DNA from: Bacteroidota bacterium
Lineage (GTDB): Bacteria; Bacteroidota; Bacteroidia; Bacteroidales; Paludibacteraceae
Assembly (NCBI GenBank): GCA_017860295.1
Contig: JAFNAS010000016.1
Span: 1-64,000, forward strand
DNA: 64,000 nucleotides
Direction: 5' to 3'
Shown one piece after another: positions 6,263 to 14,238 of the stretch (positions are counted from its first letter, which is position 1; each line of letters opens with the position of its first letter). The position numbers were made by a program, and so were the translations under genes. The notes beneath the pieces were generated by a model that was given only the letters and a program-made list of their open reading frames with translations, did not search any database and was not told the origin of the DNA.

Positions 6263-6778
6263 ATGCAAATAAAAATTTTAATTGCTTACGCCTCTAAACA
6301 CGGGGCTACTGAAGAAATCGCAGAAAGAATAGGACTGATACTCAGCCAGCACAGCTTATTGGTTGATGTATTGCCTATAAACGAGGTGACCTCTCTAGCA
6401 TCTTATCAGGTCATTATCGTAGGCAGTGCCGTCTATTTCGGACAATGGCGCCGTCATGCGGCAAGATTTCTCAGAAAAAACAGGAACGAATTGATAAAGA
6501 AGAAAGTTTGGCTCTTTTCAAGTGGGCCTACAGGCAAAGGTAACCCGGTAGAAATAATGAAGGGATGGAAATACCCCCCCACCCTTCAATTGGTCATTTC
6601 CACCATCAAGCCTCTTGACATTGTTCTGTTTCATGGCCAGCTCAACATCGAAAAAATGAACATGTTCGAACGATTTATCATTAACAAAATCAAAACTCCC
6701 GTCGGCGATTTCAGAGAATGGGATGTGATCGAAAATTGGGCAAATCACATTGCAGAACAGATCAATACATCCTATTAA
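6263..6778 (+). CDS. Flavodoxin-domain protein (HemG-like)
   Basis: A 171-residue flavodoxin fold. LIAYASKHGATEEIAERIG is the FMN phosphate-binding loop with its following helix. VIIVGSAVYFGQWRRHAARF and WLFSSGPTGKG are the other FMN-contacting strands, in the pattern of the flavodoxin-like menaquinone-dependent protoporphyrinogen oxidase HemG. HemG would convert protoporphyrinogen IX to protoporphyrin IX. No haem genes lie nearby and the class is broad, so another flavodoxin role is possible. Convergent with cinA; only 9 bases separate the two stops. Confidence 0.8.
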   Translation: MQIKILIAYASKHGATEEIAERIGLILSQHSLLVDVLPINEVTSLASYQVIIVGSAVYFGQWRRHAARFLRKNRNELIKKKVWLFSSGPTGKGNPVEIMKGWKYPPTLQLVISTIKPLDIVLFHGQLNIEKMNMFERFIINKIKTPVGDFREWDVIENWANHIAEQINTSY

Positions 6779-6787
6779 GAAATCCGA

Positions 6788-8026
6788 TCATTTTTCAATT
6801 TCTTTTTTGAGCATTGCCAATGCGGCAATAGCCGAACGTACAATGTTACGGTCACGAAACTTACCAAATTGATAACATTCGCTCACCACTTTATCTTTCA
6901 CTGCAACAGCTATCCACACCGTACCTACGGGCTTTTCGCCGGTTCCTCCTGTCGGACCAGCAATCCCTGATGTTGCAATAGCTACGTCCGTATCAAACTG
7001 CAATTGTGCTCCACACGCCATCTGCTCTACTACCTGTCGACTTACAGCTCCGTAAGTATTCAGATCTGCTTCTGCAACATGCAGCAAGCGATGTTTAATC
7101 TCATTAGCATAGGCCACCACACTCCCTTTGAAATAATCAGAACTACGCGACACAGAGGTGATTAAATGGGCAATATAACCGCCGGTGCAACTCTCTGCAG
7201 TCGCCATTGTCAGTTTTTTCTCGCGCAACAGATTTCCAATAACCTCTTGCGGGGTAATATCGTCCAGGGCAAAAATGGCATCACCCAAAATCGTTTGCAC
7301 CTTGGCAACCTCGGCATCAAGTACTGCCGACAAAGCCTTCCGATCTTCCGAAGAAGCGGTCAAACGCAACCGCATCAGGCCAATTTGAGGTAAATAAGCC
7401 AGTTTGATGTATGGAGGCAAATTACGCTCCCACGCCTCAAGTTTGATCGCCAAAGCCGATTCGGTATAACCACTGACAATGATATGACGATGTTGCAACG
7501 ATGGCACCTTGAAACATTTTTTCAGGCGAGGAATGATTTCATTACTCATTACTGTTTTCATCTCGACCGGAACACCCGGCATCGAAACCAATACTTTTCC
7601 ATCACGTTCAAACCATGTAATCGGTGCTGTGCCCACCGTATTGGAAATTACGGTCGCATTTTCAGGTACCATTGCCTGACTGCGGTTCAATTCGTTCATA
7701 GCCCCGGTACGACCGAAAAAAAAAGCTTCTACATCTTTGTAGACCCGATCGCTAAAGACCATCCTTGTCTTAAAAAAATCACAAAGCGTCTGCAAAGTAA
7801 TATCATCATTTGTCGGTCCCAGCCCCCCAGTCACAAGTACGATATCAGATTTTCGAAGCAAACGCCCCACAGCTTCCGTAATTTCGCCGGCTTCATCACC
7901 TATCGAAGTAATTCCCCGAACACGGAACCCTTCTTTAGCCAGCTCAGCTCCCATCCAGGCCGAATTGGTATCAACCACCTGCCCTAACAGCAACTCATCT
8001 CCGATCGTTATAATTTCAACATTCAT
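6788..8026 (-). CDS. cinA: CinA family protein (NMN amidohydrolase / ADP-ribose pyrophosphatase type)
   Basis: A 412-residue two-domain CinA. Residues 1-170 form a MoCF-biosynthesis fold (ITIGDELLLGQVVDTNSAWM, LVTGGLGPTNDD, SMPGVPVEMK), the COG1058 domain with ADP-ribose pyrophosphatase activity in characterised homologues. Residues about 255-410 form the CinA/PncC domain (TAESCTGGYIAHLITSVSRS, GIAGPTGGTGEKPVGTVWI), which deamidates nicotinamide mononucleotide. It probably recycles pyridine-nucleotide by-products; the 'competence-damage' name is historical. The ATG at 8026 replaces an in-frame TTG at 8041. It follows the HsdR_N gene by 11 bases, so the two form an operon. Confidence 0.93.
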   Translation of the reverse strand: MNVEIITIGDELLLGQVVDTNSAWMGAELAKEGFRVRGITSIGDEAGEITEAVGRLLRKSDIVLVTGGLGPTNDDITLQTLCDFFKTRMVFSDRVYKDVEAFFFGRTGAMNELNRSQAMVPENATVISNTVGTAPITWFERDGKVLVSMPGVPVEMKTVMSNEIIPRLKKCFKVPSLQHRHIIVSGYTESALAIKLEAWERNLPPYIKLAYLPQIGLMRLRLTASSEDRKALSAVLDAEVAKVQTILGDAIFALDDITPQEVIGNLLREKKLTMATAESCTGGYIAHLITSVSRSSDYFKGSVVAYANEIKHRLLHVAEADLNTYGAVSRQVVEQMACGAQLQFDTDVAIATSGIAGPTGGTGEKPVGTVWIAVAVKDKVVSECYQFGKFRDRNIVRSAIAALAMLKKEIEK

Positions 8027-8037
8027 ACGACTATAAA

Positions 8038-8490
8038 TCAATTAATTATATCTTGATATGATGGAATATCTTTGAGATAACTCATCTGCATCGAGTCATA
8101 ATTCAAACGACAGCAATAATGCTTCAATCCGTTGCTAACCAACAAATATTCGACCTTCATCTGCCAAATATAATGGGCAATCTGATCGAAAGTAGCCTGC
8201 GTTATTTCAATTCCAGGGGCTTTGAACTCCGCTATGAGCAACGGTTTTCCAAGAATATCATACACCACTGAATCGCAACGTCTCGCCAATCCGTTGTGTC
8301 GCAAAGAAATTTCATTTCCCATCCGAGCTGCCGGAAAACCTTTATCATTCACCAAAAACTCAACAACATTTTGCCGAACCCATTCTTCGGGAGTCAAAGC
8401 CACATAACGTTTCCGTAAACGATCGAAAACAAACCGTTTACCTTCTTTCTCTTTCACACGAAACGTATAGGATGGCAAATTCAACAACAT
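8038..8490 (-). CDS. HsdR_N-type putative nuclease-domain protein
   Basis: A 150-residue stand-alone protein like the N-terminal domain of type I restriction subunit R (HsdR_N_2 family). GNEISLRHNGLARRCDSVVYD and PLLIAEFKAPGIEITQATFD carry the D…ExK arrangement of PD-(D/E)XK nucleases (Asp in RRCDSVV; Glu and Lys in IAEFKAP). There is no helicase or specificity partner, so it is not a restriction system; the family is common as a single gene in Bacteroidota and its task is unknown. First gene of an operon with cinA, with promoter at 8552-8559. Confidence 0.8.
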   Translation of the reverse strand: MLLNLPSYTFRVKEKEGKRFVFDRLRKRYVALTPEEWVRQNVVEFLVNDKGFPAARMGNEISLRHNGLARRCDSVVYDILGKPLLIAEFKAPGIEITQATFDQIAHYIWQMKVEYLLVSNGLKHYCCRLNYDSMQMSYLKDIPSYQDIIN

Positions 8491-8551
8491 TGAAAAGTAT
8501 TGATAATAGAAATAATTATCTCCGTAAAAAACGATTTTAACAACGCAGACA

Positions 8552-8559
8552 CAAAGTTA
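8552..8559 (-). promoter_or_regulatory. -7 box for the HsdR_N-cinA operon
   Basis: CAAAGTTA on the plus strand reads TAACTTTG on the minus strand, 62 bases before the start codon. Confidence 0.5.
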
Positions 8560-8615
8560 CGACCTTCATGTGTAATTTTGAAAATAAATATGTGTTTGGT
8601 AGCAACTATTTTACT

Positions 8616-8623
8616 AATTTTGC
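8616..8623 (+). promoter_or_regulatory. -7 box for the DUF5063 operon
   Basis: TAATTTTG lies 23 bases before the ATG at 8647. A TTTGG at 8596-8600 is nearer than the usual 20-base spacing. Confidence 0.45.
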
Positions 8624-8646
8624 AAAATTAAATTGTCACAGTCTGT

Positions 8647-9243
8647 ATGTCATCTACCCTGCATTCAAAAGAAAACCTCGAATTCATAACCGTTGCCGCT
8701 GAATTTTGTCTGTTTTTGGAACAAATACCGGAACTCAACAAGCAACAATTTATAAGCCGTGCAGTCAAATACATGCCGCTTCTCTACCTAAAGACATCAT
8801 TACTTTCCTATGATTCTGAAGATTACGAACCGGAACCCGAACGAATTGTGACGGAAACAGACTATGAACTTATGAGAAGTAACGTTGCATCCCTATTGGG
8901 CATAGATGACAACTATCTTGAAGTTTTTCACCCCGACATGCAGTATTCCGACACTCCGATTGCAGCAGCTGTATCGGAAAACATTGCCGACATTTATCAG
9001 GAACTGAAGGATTATTTATACAATTGCCAGCTCGGAAACGATGAAGCGATGCATGATTCGTTGATATATTGCCTTGCTGCATTCCGAAATCATTGGGGAC
9101 AAAAATTGCTCAATGCTCTCCGGGCACTGCATCAGGTTTTCTACAACGAGAATAACGAAAATGAAGACAATACAGAGATACACCCTACCCAACCCGATGA
9201 TAGTCGTGATATATCTTTTTTTAATTATCAGCGAAACAAGTAA
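8647..9243 (+). CDS. DUF5063 family protein
   Basis: A 198-residue protein resembling the Bacteroidota DUF5063 family: EFITVAAEFCLFLEQI, FISRAVKYMPLLYLKTSLL and ALRALHQVFYNE. The composition is acidic and helical with no signal or membrane segment, so it is probably a cytosolic all-helical protein. Function unknown. Its TAA overlaps the next gene's ATG by one base (9243), so translation of the exonuclease is likely coupled to it. It heads a three-gene operon with an RNase D-like exonuclease and an rRNA methyltransferase, which suggests an RNA-related role by association only. Confidence 0.8.
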   Translation: MSSTLHSKENLEFITVAAEFCLFLEQIPELNKQQFISRAVKYMPLLYLKTSLLSYDSEDYEPEPERIVTETDYELMRSNVASLLGIDDNYLEVFHPDMQYSDTPIAAAVSENIADIYQELKDYLYNCQLGNDEAMHDSLIYCLAAFRNHWGQKLLNALRALHQVFYNENNENEDNTEIHPTQPDDSRDISFFNYQRNK

Positions 9244-9848
9244 TGTTTCCCGCTAAAAAAGAAATTGCAATGACCTATCAATCATCAATAAGTAAAGAAT
9301 CTATCGCCACATTACCGACCGTAGCCTTCGATGGCAAAATCATAGTTGTGCATTCGGTCGAGGAATTGGAATATGCCGTAGATTTTTTATCCGGACACAC
9401 TCTCATCGGATTTGATACCGAAACAAAACCCGCTTTTTCGCGCGGACAAATTCACAAAGTTGCTCTTTTACAACTATCCACAGACGAAATTTGCTTTTTG
9501 ATCCGCCTCAATGAACTGGGATTACCTCAACTCTTAGTTGAACTACTCAACAACATAAATATTAAAAAGATAGGACTTTCACTTCGCGACGATTTCAAAG
9601 CTTTACGTAGACGAGCCCTTATTCAGTCCGACAGTTTTATTGATTTGCAAGATGTTGTTCTGGATTATGGCATCAAAGATCAAAGTCTGCAAAAAATTTA
9701 TGCCATTCTTTTTGGAAAACGTATTTCCAAATCACAACGACTATCCAACTGGGAAGCAACCGAATTAACTCCGGCACAGCAGCTCTATGCAGCAACCGAC
9801 GCATGGGCATGCCACCAGATTTACCAAAAGCTCAAACAAGACGTATGA
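9243..9848 (+). CDS. 3'-5' exonuclease, RNase D / DEDD family
   Basis: A 201-residue DnaQ-fold 3'-5' exonuclease domain. LIGFDTETKPAF is Exo I (Asp and Glu), IGLSLRDDFKALRRR is Exo II and YAATDAWACHQIYQKL is Exo III, with Tyr before the Asp as in DEDDy enzymes such as RNase D and the WRN exonuclease. It lacks HRDC domains, so it is a minimal form; the substrate may be RNA or DNA. The ATG at 9243 overlaps the upstream stop; a second in-frame ATG at 9270 is also possible. Its TGA overlaps the ATG of the next gene (ATGA at 9845). Confidence 0.88.
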   Translation: MFPAKKEIAMTYQSSISKESIATLPTVAFDGKIIVVHSVEELEYAVDFLSGHTLIGFDTETKPAFSRGQIHKVALLQLSTDEICFLIRLNELGLPQLLVELLNNINIKKIGLSLRDDFKALRRRALIQSDSFIDLQDVVLDYGIKDQSLQKIYAILFGKRISKSQRLSNWEATELTPAQQLYAATDAWACHQIYQKLKQDV

Positions 9849-11026
9849 CATTACCCCAAATAACCCTCAAAAAAGGCAAAGAAGAAGCACTGTTACGGTT
9901 TCATCCTTGGATTTTTTCCGGTGCAATTCATCGTATCAAAGGAGATCCTCAGGAAGGCGACATTGTCGAAGTCTATAATGCACAACAACAATGGATGGCA
10001 ATTGGATATTATCAGATCGGAAGCATAACGGTTCGCATATTATCTTTTATCCCTATTGCAATCGACACCGACTTCTGGCTGAATAAAATTCAGAGTGCAT
10101 ATAATCTCCGAGTAACGCTGGGTCTAGCTGAGAACACTCAAAACACCACCTACCGTCTTATTCATGGAGAAGGAGATAATCTGCCAGGGTTAGTCATCGA
10201 TGTCTACGGCACAACTGCTGTTATTCAGGCTCACACAGTGGCAATACACAAGATTCGTCACACCATTGCTTCTGTGTTGATACAAACGGTCAAAGGTCTT
10301 GAAAATGTGTATTACAAATCAGAAGGTACCTTGCCTTTCAAAGCCGACGTAACTCCCGAGAACAACTACTTAATCGGGCAAGAGACGAATTGCATCGCCA
10401 TGGAACATGGGCTTCGCTTTCATGTCGATTGGTTACGGGGACAAAAAACCGGTTTTTTTGTAGATCAACGCGAAAACCGCTTACTACTGGAAAAATATGC
10501 CAAAGACCGTTCCGTTCTCAACATGTTTTGCTACACTGGGGGCTTTTCATTTTATGCTCTTCGCGGAGGAGCAAAACTGGTACATTCAGTCGACAGTTCG
10601 GCCAAAGCCATTGAACTGACCAATAAAAATGTAGCTCTAAATTTCGCAAATGAAAACCGACACACCGCTTTTGCCGAAGATGCTTTCAAATTTCTGGAAC
10701 AGGCCAAAGGCCAATACGATCTGATTATTTTAGATCCGCCGGCTTTTGCAAAACATAAAAATGTACTCAATAATGCGCTTCAGGGTTATCGGAAATTGAA
10801 TGCAAAAGCATTCGAACAGATCAAACCAAATGGTATTCTGTTCACTTTTTCGTGTTCGCAGGTAGTATCAAAAGAACAATTTCGCTTGTCCGTTTTTTCA
10901 GCAGCAGCTCAATCCGGTCGGAAGGTGCGTATTCTTCACCAATTAACACAACCAGCCGACCACCCTATCAACATTTACCATGCCGAAGGAGAATATCTGA
11001 AAGGGCTTGTTTTATACGTAGAATAA
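9845..11026 (+). CDS. Class I SAM-dependent 23S rRNA methyltransferase, RlmI type
   Basis: A 393-residue enzyme with an N-terminal PUA domain (HPWIFSGAIHRIKGDPQEGD), a middle EEHEE subdomain (GEGDNLPGLVIDVYG) and a Rossmann methyltransferase (LNMFCYTGGFSFYALRGGAK). The catalytic block LIILDPPAFAKHKN is followed by FTFSCSQVVSKEQF, which includes the conserved cysteine. E. coli RlmI makes m5C1962 in 23S rRNA; the domain layout matches this family, though m5C versus other base specificity is inferred. The ATG at 9845 in the ATGA overlap is chosen over an upstream start at 9803 inside the exonuclease gene. Confidence 0.9.
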   Translation: MTLPQITLKKGKEEALLRFHPWIFSGAIHRIKGDPQEGDIVEVYNAQQQWMAIGYYQIGSITVRILSFIPIAIDTDFWLNKIQSAYNLRVTLGLAENTQNTTYRLIHGEGDNLPGLVIDVYGTTAVIQAHTVAIHKIRHTIASVLIQTVKGLENVYYKSEGTLPFKADVTPENNYLIGQETNCIAMEHGLRFHVDWLRGQKTGFFVDQRENRLLLEKYAKDRSVLNMFCYTGGFSFYALRGGAKLVHSVDSSAKAIELTNKNVALNFANENRHTAFAEDAFKFLEQAKGQYDLIILDPPAFAKHKNVLNNALQGYRKLNAKAFEQIKPNGILFTFSCSQVVSKEQFRLSVFSAAAQSGRKVRILHQLTQPADHPINIYHAEGEYLKGLVLYVE

Positions 11027-11120
11027 ACGCATAACCAAAAGATTATCAAGCATGTATATTTGTTAACAAAACACACAAGTCATAAACTACGTTAATGCAT
11101 TACGTTTTTTTATTCGATTA

Positions 11121-11152
11121 TTTGGAAAACGCAAAAAGGCATTGTAACTTTG
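11121..11152 (+). promoter_or_regulatory. Promoter of small-RNA copy 1
   Basis: TTTGG (11121-11125) and TAACTTTG (11145-11152), 19 bases apart. The same arrangement precedes all four copies. Confidence 0.8.
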
Positions 11153-11157
11153 CACTG

Positions 11158-11228
11158 TGTTTTTCATGGTATTAGATTTAAGGTTAACAAGGATTGTGGT
11201 TGTCGCGACGACAACCCTTTCTTTTTTT
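11158..11228 (+). ncRNA. Small RNA copy 1 of 4, ending in its own terminator
   Basis: The conserved unit reads GTGTTTTTCATGGTATTAG, then ATTTAAGGTTAACAAGGATT, then a hairpin of GGTTGTCG (11198-11205), CGA and CGACAACC (11209-11216), then CTTTC and seven T. The start is set about 6 bases after the -7 box; length is roughly 71 nt. Three more copies follow within 1.1 kb, each with promoter and terminator. I recall this block as recurrent in Bacteroidales leaders but cannot name an Rfam family with certainty. The transcript could be a stand-alone sRNA or a terminated leader. A 22-codon ORF (MVLDLRLTRIVVVATTTLS…) runs through it. Confidence 0.75.
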
Positions 11229-11229
11229 A

Positions 11230-11434
11230 AATAAATACGAAAATAGAGACAAAACTCCCAACAGATATAATGGCCAGTAGCAACAATTCTGAATTGTTGC
11301 TACTTTCATTTTTGCCCACTAGCAATATCCTCCCCGCTCCAAAACAAAACGAACAGAGAATCAACATACTATACAACTTAAAAGAAACATATCAACCAAA
11401 CGAATATTAATATATACAAATATATGGTAAAATA
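11230..11434. other. AT-rich spacer between small-RNA copies 1 and 2
   Basis: 205 bases without a credible ORF. An inverted pair, AGCAACAATTCTGAATTGTTGCT at 11279-11301 in outline (stem GCAACAATTC/GAATTGTTGC), could form a hairpin or a second terminator. No gene remnant recognised. Confidence 0.4.
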
Positions 11435-11467
11435 TTTGGTCTACCAGTTTGGAATATATTATCTTTG
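11435..11467 (+). promoter_or_regulatory. Promoter of small-RNA copy 2
   Basis: TTTGG (11435-11439) and TATCTTTG (11460-11467), 20 bases apart. The intervening sequence closely matches that of copy 3. Confidence 0.8.
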
Positions 11468-11472
11468 CACTG

Positions 11473-11544
11473 TGTTTTTCATGGTATTAGATTTTAAGGT
11501 TAATAATTGATTGTGGTTGTCGTGATGACAACCCTTTCTTTTTT
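11473..11544 (+). ncRNA. Small RNA copy 2 of 4
   Basis: Same unit as copy 1, with one inserted T (GATTTTAAGG) and AATAATTGATT instead of ACAAGGATT. The hairpin GGTTGTC (11515-11521)/GACAACC (11527-11533) keeps pairing despite a changed loop side (GTGAT), followed by CTTTC and six T. The inserted T shifts the mini-ORF, which stops after nine codons. Confidence 0.75.
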
Positions 11545-11902
11545 AAATAACCGCAAACTCTTAACTACCCAAGCAATCTGCTCGTCACTCCTCTCCAAGA
11601 CAACCGTGCAACACATAATATTCATATACAATTGATTACACAAAAAAAACAGAAACCATCTCTCCTGCATCGAAAAGTTTGTTTTATTTGCACTAAGCAT
11701 CGACTCCAATACACAAACCATACAGCAACACAAAATAAAAGAACAAAAAAAAACAGGCCAAACATTACAACAAATATTAATTGGACTACCAACACAAACT
11801 ACCCATAAAGAAATTAAAAGCCACAACAAAAGAATATTACTCAATATAATTGAAGCAATAAGGATAAATATACACTTATATATCAAAATATATACTAAAA
11901 TA

Positions 11903-11935
11903 TTTGGTTAACCAGTTCGGAATATATTATCTTTG
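11903..11935 (+). promoter_or_regulatory. Promoter of small-RNA copy 3
   Basis: TTTGG (11903-11907) and TATCTTTG (11928-11935), 20 bases apart. Confidence 0.8.
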
Positions 11936-11940
11936 CACTG

Positions 11941-12011
11941 TGTTTTTCATGGTATTAGATTTTAAGGTTAATAATTGATTGTGGTTGTCGCGAGACAACC
12001 CTTTCTTTTTT
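11941..12011 (+). ncRNA. Small RNA copy 3 of 4
   Basis: Nearly identical to copy 2, including the inserted T. The hairpin GGTTGTC (11983-11989)/GACAACC (11994-12000) has loop GCGA, one base shorter, and is followed by CTTTC and six T. The 367 bases before its promoter (11545-11902) are AT-rich and hold no supportable gene; a 128-codon minus-strand frame there is rejected. Confidence 0.75.
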
Positions 12012-12145
12012 AAATAATTGCAAACACTACACGAGGATAGGGGGTAGTACTCCCGGCAAAAAACTTTAAAATAAATCTTCCCATCATACATTTTACCCCA
12101 CAAGCTTCAAATATCTATTAATCAACATAAAAAAAACGCAAAAAA

Positions 12146-12178
12146 TTTGGTCAACCACCTATTTCACACTTATCTTTG
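12146..12178 (+). promoter_or_regulatory. Promoter of small-RNA copy 4
   Basis: TTTGG (12146-12150) and TATCTTTG (12171-12178), 20 bases apart. Confidence 0.8.
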
Positions 12179-12183
12179 CATCG

Positions 12184-12255
12184 TGTTTTTCATGGTATTA
12201 GATTTAAGGTTAATAATTGATTGTGGTTGTCGCGATGACAACCCTTTCTTTTTTT
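12184..12255 (+). ncRNA. Small RNA copy 4 of 4
   Basis: The same unit without the inserted T; hairpin GGTTGTCG (12225-12232), CGA, TGACAACC (12236-12243), then CTTTC and seven T. It ends 45 bases before the -7 box of the DUF3108 gene, so that gene has its own promoter and this RNA is not its leader unless the terminator is bypassed. The mini-ORF here runs 21 codons in a different downstream frame from copy 1. Confidence 0.75.
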
Positions 12256-12300
12256 AAATCAAATGTTTCAACCAGTGCTATAATCGAACATTTATTCCAT

Positions 12301-12308
12301 TATCTTTG
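12301..12308 (+). promoter_or_regulatory. -7 box for the DUF3108 gene
   Basis: TATCTTTG at 12301-12308, 32 bases before the chosen ATG. Confidence 0.55.
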
Positions 12309-12339
12309 TACCAACTTATTTGCTACTATGCTGTATCAC

Positions 12340-13125
12340 ATGACTTGTACGTTTCCCCTCCGAAGATATTTTCTTTTTTTCGTTATATCCATTTTTTCGT
12401 TATCGTCATCTCTTGCTCAAAAATCGTTTGCGCCAGGAGAAGTTCTGACCTACAAAGCATTTTATCATTGGGGTGTTTTATGGTTACCTGCGGCAAATAT
12501 CACATTAAGAGTCCTTCCTAATGAAAACCCTCGATTCTTAACCATTAGAGCAAACGGCATTAGTTTCAAGAGATATGATCTCTTTTTCAAAGTCCGAGAA
12601 AACTTTGAGTCTACAATATTCAAAAACACATTATTGCCAGTAGAAGCAAGTCGGAATGCCATTGAAGGATCATATTCGGCGAGAGAACAGTACCGTTTCA
12701 ATGATTCTACCAATACAATCGACTATAACATCTCTATCAACGAAGGAAAGACCAAAGATTCCGGTAAAATCGAGAAAGCCGACGGATATTTCGACATGTT
12801 ATCCGCAGCCTATTACATGCGCGAATATGATTATTCGAAATTCAAAATCAATCAAAAAATACGAGTACATACCGTCATCAACGGTAAGGTATTTCCAATT
12901 GAAATTCAGTATATCGGAAATGAATTGTGTAAAGATGGTAATAACAAAAATCGTATGTGCGCCAAATTTACAGCCAGTACGGTTCCCGGAACAGTTTTCA
13001 AAGGGAATGAAAAAATTACGATCTGGATGAGTTTTGATTCCGCAAAAATTCCCGTAAAAGTCACTTCAAAATTGAAGATAGGAGAAGTAAATGTTGAATT
13101 AACAGGAGCTTCCGGGACAAAATAA
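12340..13125 (+). CDS. DUF3108 family secreted protein
   Basis: A 261-residue protein. Residues 1-27 form a signal peptide (YFLFFVISIFSLSSSLAQ, cleaved after Ala-Gln). The mature part begins KSFAPGEVLTYKAFYHWG, the opening of the DUF3108 family, and continues as predicted beta strands (ITLRVL, FKGNEKITIWMSFDSAKIPV). It is probably periplasmic. Family function unknown; it resembles outer-membrane-linked beta-rich folds. The frame is open back to 12217 through the small-RNA terminator, but the promoter at 12301 restricts the start to ATG 12328 or 12340; the latter gives the cleaner signal peptide. Confidence 0.8.
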   Translation: MTCTFPLRRYFLFFVISIFSLSSSLAQKSFAPGEVLTYKAFYHWGVLWLPAANITLRVLPNENPRFLTIRANGISFKRYDLFFKVRENFESTIFKNTLLPVEASRNAIEGSYSAREQYRFNDSTNTIDYNISINEGKTKDSGKIEKADGYFDMLSAAYYMREYDYSKFKINQKIRVHTVINGKVFPIEIQYIGNELCKDGNNKNRMCAKFTASTVPGTVFKGNEKITIWMSFDSAKIPVKVTSKLKIGEVNVELTGASGTK

Positions 13126-13214
13126 GGCTCGATTTACTTGACCGACAATCAAAAAATGTGTACCTTGCAAACCATTTCAGCCGGAACATTGTCACACTAC
13201 ACATCTTTATCATC

Positions 13215-14168
13215 ATGAGAGTTATCGATCTGATAAATAATAGTCAAACAACCGCTTTTTCATTTGAAATTCTTCCTCCGCTCAAAGGCAACGGAATTGA
13301 TCTGGTTTACAAAACCATCGATTTGTTACGCCCTTTCGATCCGAAATATATCAACATCACCACGCACCGGAGCGAAATCGTGTACAAAGAAACGGGGCCC
13401 AACCTGTTTCAACGGGTTGCCGAACGGCATCGTCCCGGAACGGTGGCAATTGCGGCGGCCATTCAAAACAAATACAAAGTCAATGTTGTTCCCCACATCA
13501 TTTGCAGCGGATTTTCCAAAAGCGAAACCGAATATGCCCTGATCGATCTCCAATTCTTAGGAATAACTGATCTGCTGGTTCTGCGCGGAGACAAAGCCAA
13601 ACATGACAAAGCTTTTATTCCCGGCGAAGAGGGACATGTCCACGCAATCGATCTGCAACAGCAAATCAACGATTTCAACAGCGGGAAATTCATGGATGGC
13701 TCCATTATCAAACAACCGGTATCAACCTTTTCGTATGGTGTTGCCGGATATCCCGAGAAGCACGATGAAGCTCCAAATCTGGACTCCGACATTCACTGGC
13801 TGAAAGAAAAGGTACGCCTGGGTGCCGACTATGTAGTTACCCAGATGTTTTTCGACAACGAAAAGTATTATACATTCGTGGAACAGTGTCGTCAGGAAGG
13901 GATCACAGTGCCTATCATTCCGGGGTTAAAACCGATCACCTTGATGAATCAATTGACTGTGTTGCCAAAAATTTTCCACGTAGATATTCCCGAACCTTTA
14001 GCCACCGAACTTGCCAAATGCAAGACCGATGCCGAAGCACTCGAAGTGGGTGTAGAATGGTGTACAATGCAGGCGCTGGACCTGAAACAGCACGGAGTAC
14101 CCAGCATTCACTTCTACACAATGATGGCCACACAAAGCGTAAAACGGGTGGCCGAGAAAGTATATTAA
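13215..14168 (+). CDS. metF: Methylenetetrahydrofolate reductase
   Basis: A 317-residue flavoprotein that reduces 5,10-methylene-THF to 5-methyl-THF, the methyl donor for MetH (at 36.5 kb). FSFEILPPLKG carries the catalytic Glu. The barrel continues with ITTHRS, LLVLRGDK, YGVAGYPEKHDEAPN, GADYVVTQMFFDN and IIPGLKPI, all conserved in bacterial MetF. The ATG at 13215 starts at MRVIDLI; the upstream in-frame start at 13158 would add an unconserved segment. Followed 70 bases later by xseA on the same strand. Confidence 0.96.
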   Translation: MRVIDLINNSQTTAFSFEILPPLKGNGIDLVYKTIDLLRPFDPKYINITTHRSEIVYKETGPNLFQRVAERHRPGTVAIAAAIQNKYKVNVVPHIICSGFSKSETEYALIDLQFLGITDLLVLRGDKAKHDKAFIPGEEGHVHAIDLQQQINDFNSGKFMDGSIIKQPVSTFSYGVAGYPEKHDEAPNLDSDIHWLKEKVRLGADYVVTQMFFDNEKYYTFVEQCRQEGITVPIIPGLKPITLMNQLTVLPKIFHVDIPEPLATELAKCKTDAEALEVGVEWCTMQALDLKQHGVPSIHFYTMMATQSVKRVAEKVY

Positions 14169-14238
14169 ATACAGACAATAGAACAAAGAATAAAGACAAC
14201 CAGATCCTCAGTCTTTGTTCTTATATCTTTATTCTAAA

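Noticed and set aside
11500-11886. 128-codon minus-strand frame with hydrophobic translation between RNA copies 2 and 3
   Set aside because: It is AT-rich low-complexity sequence that begins in one repeat spacer and ends inside the hairpin of RNA copy 2; no family resemblance or start signal.
12217-12339. Upstream extension of the DUF3108 frame through RNA copy 4
   Set aside because: It reads through a terminator hairpin and lies upstream of the gene's own promoter box; the extra residues precede the signal peptide.
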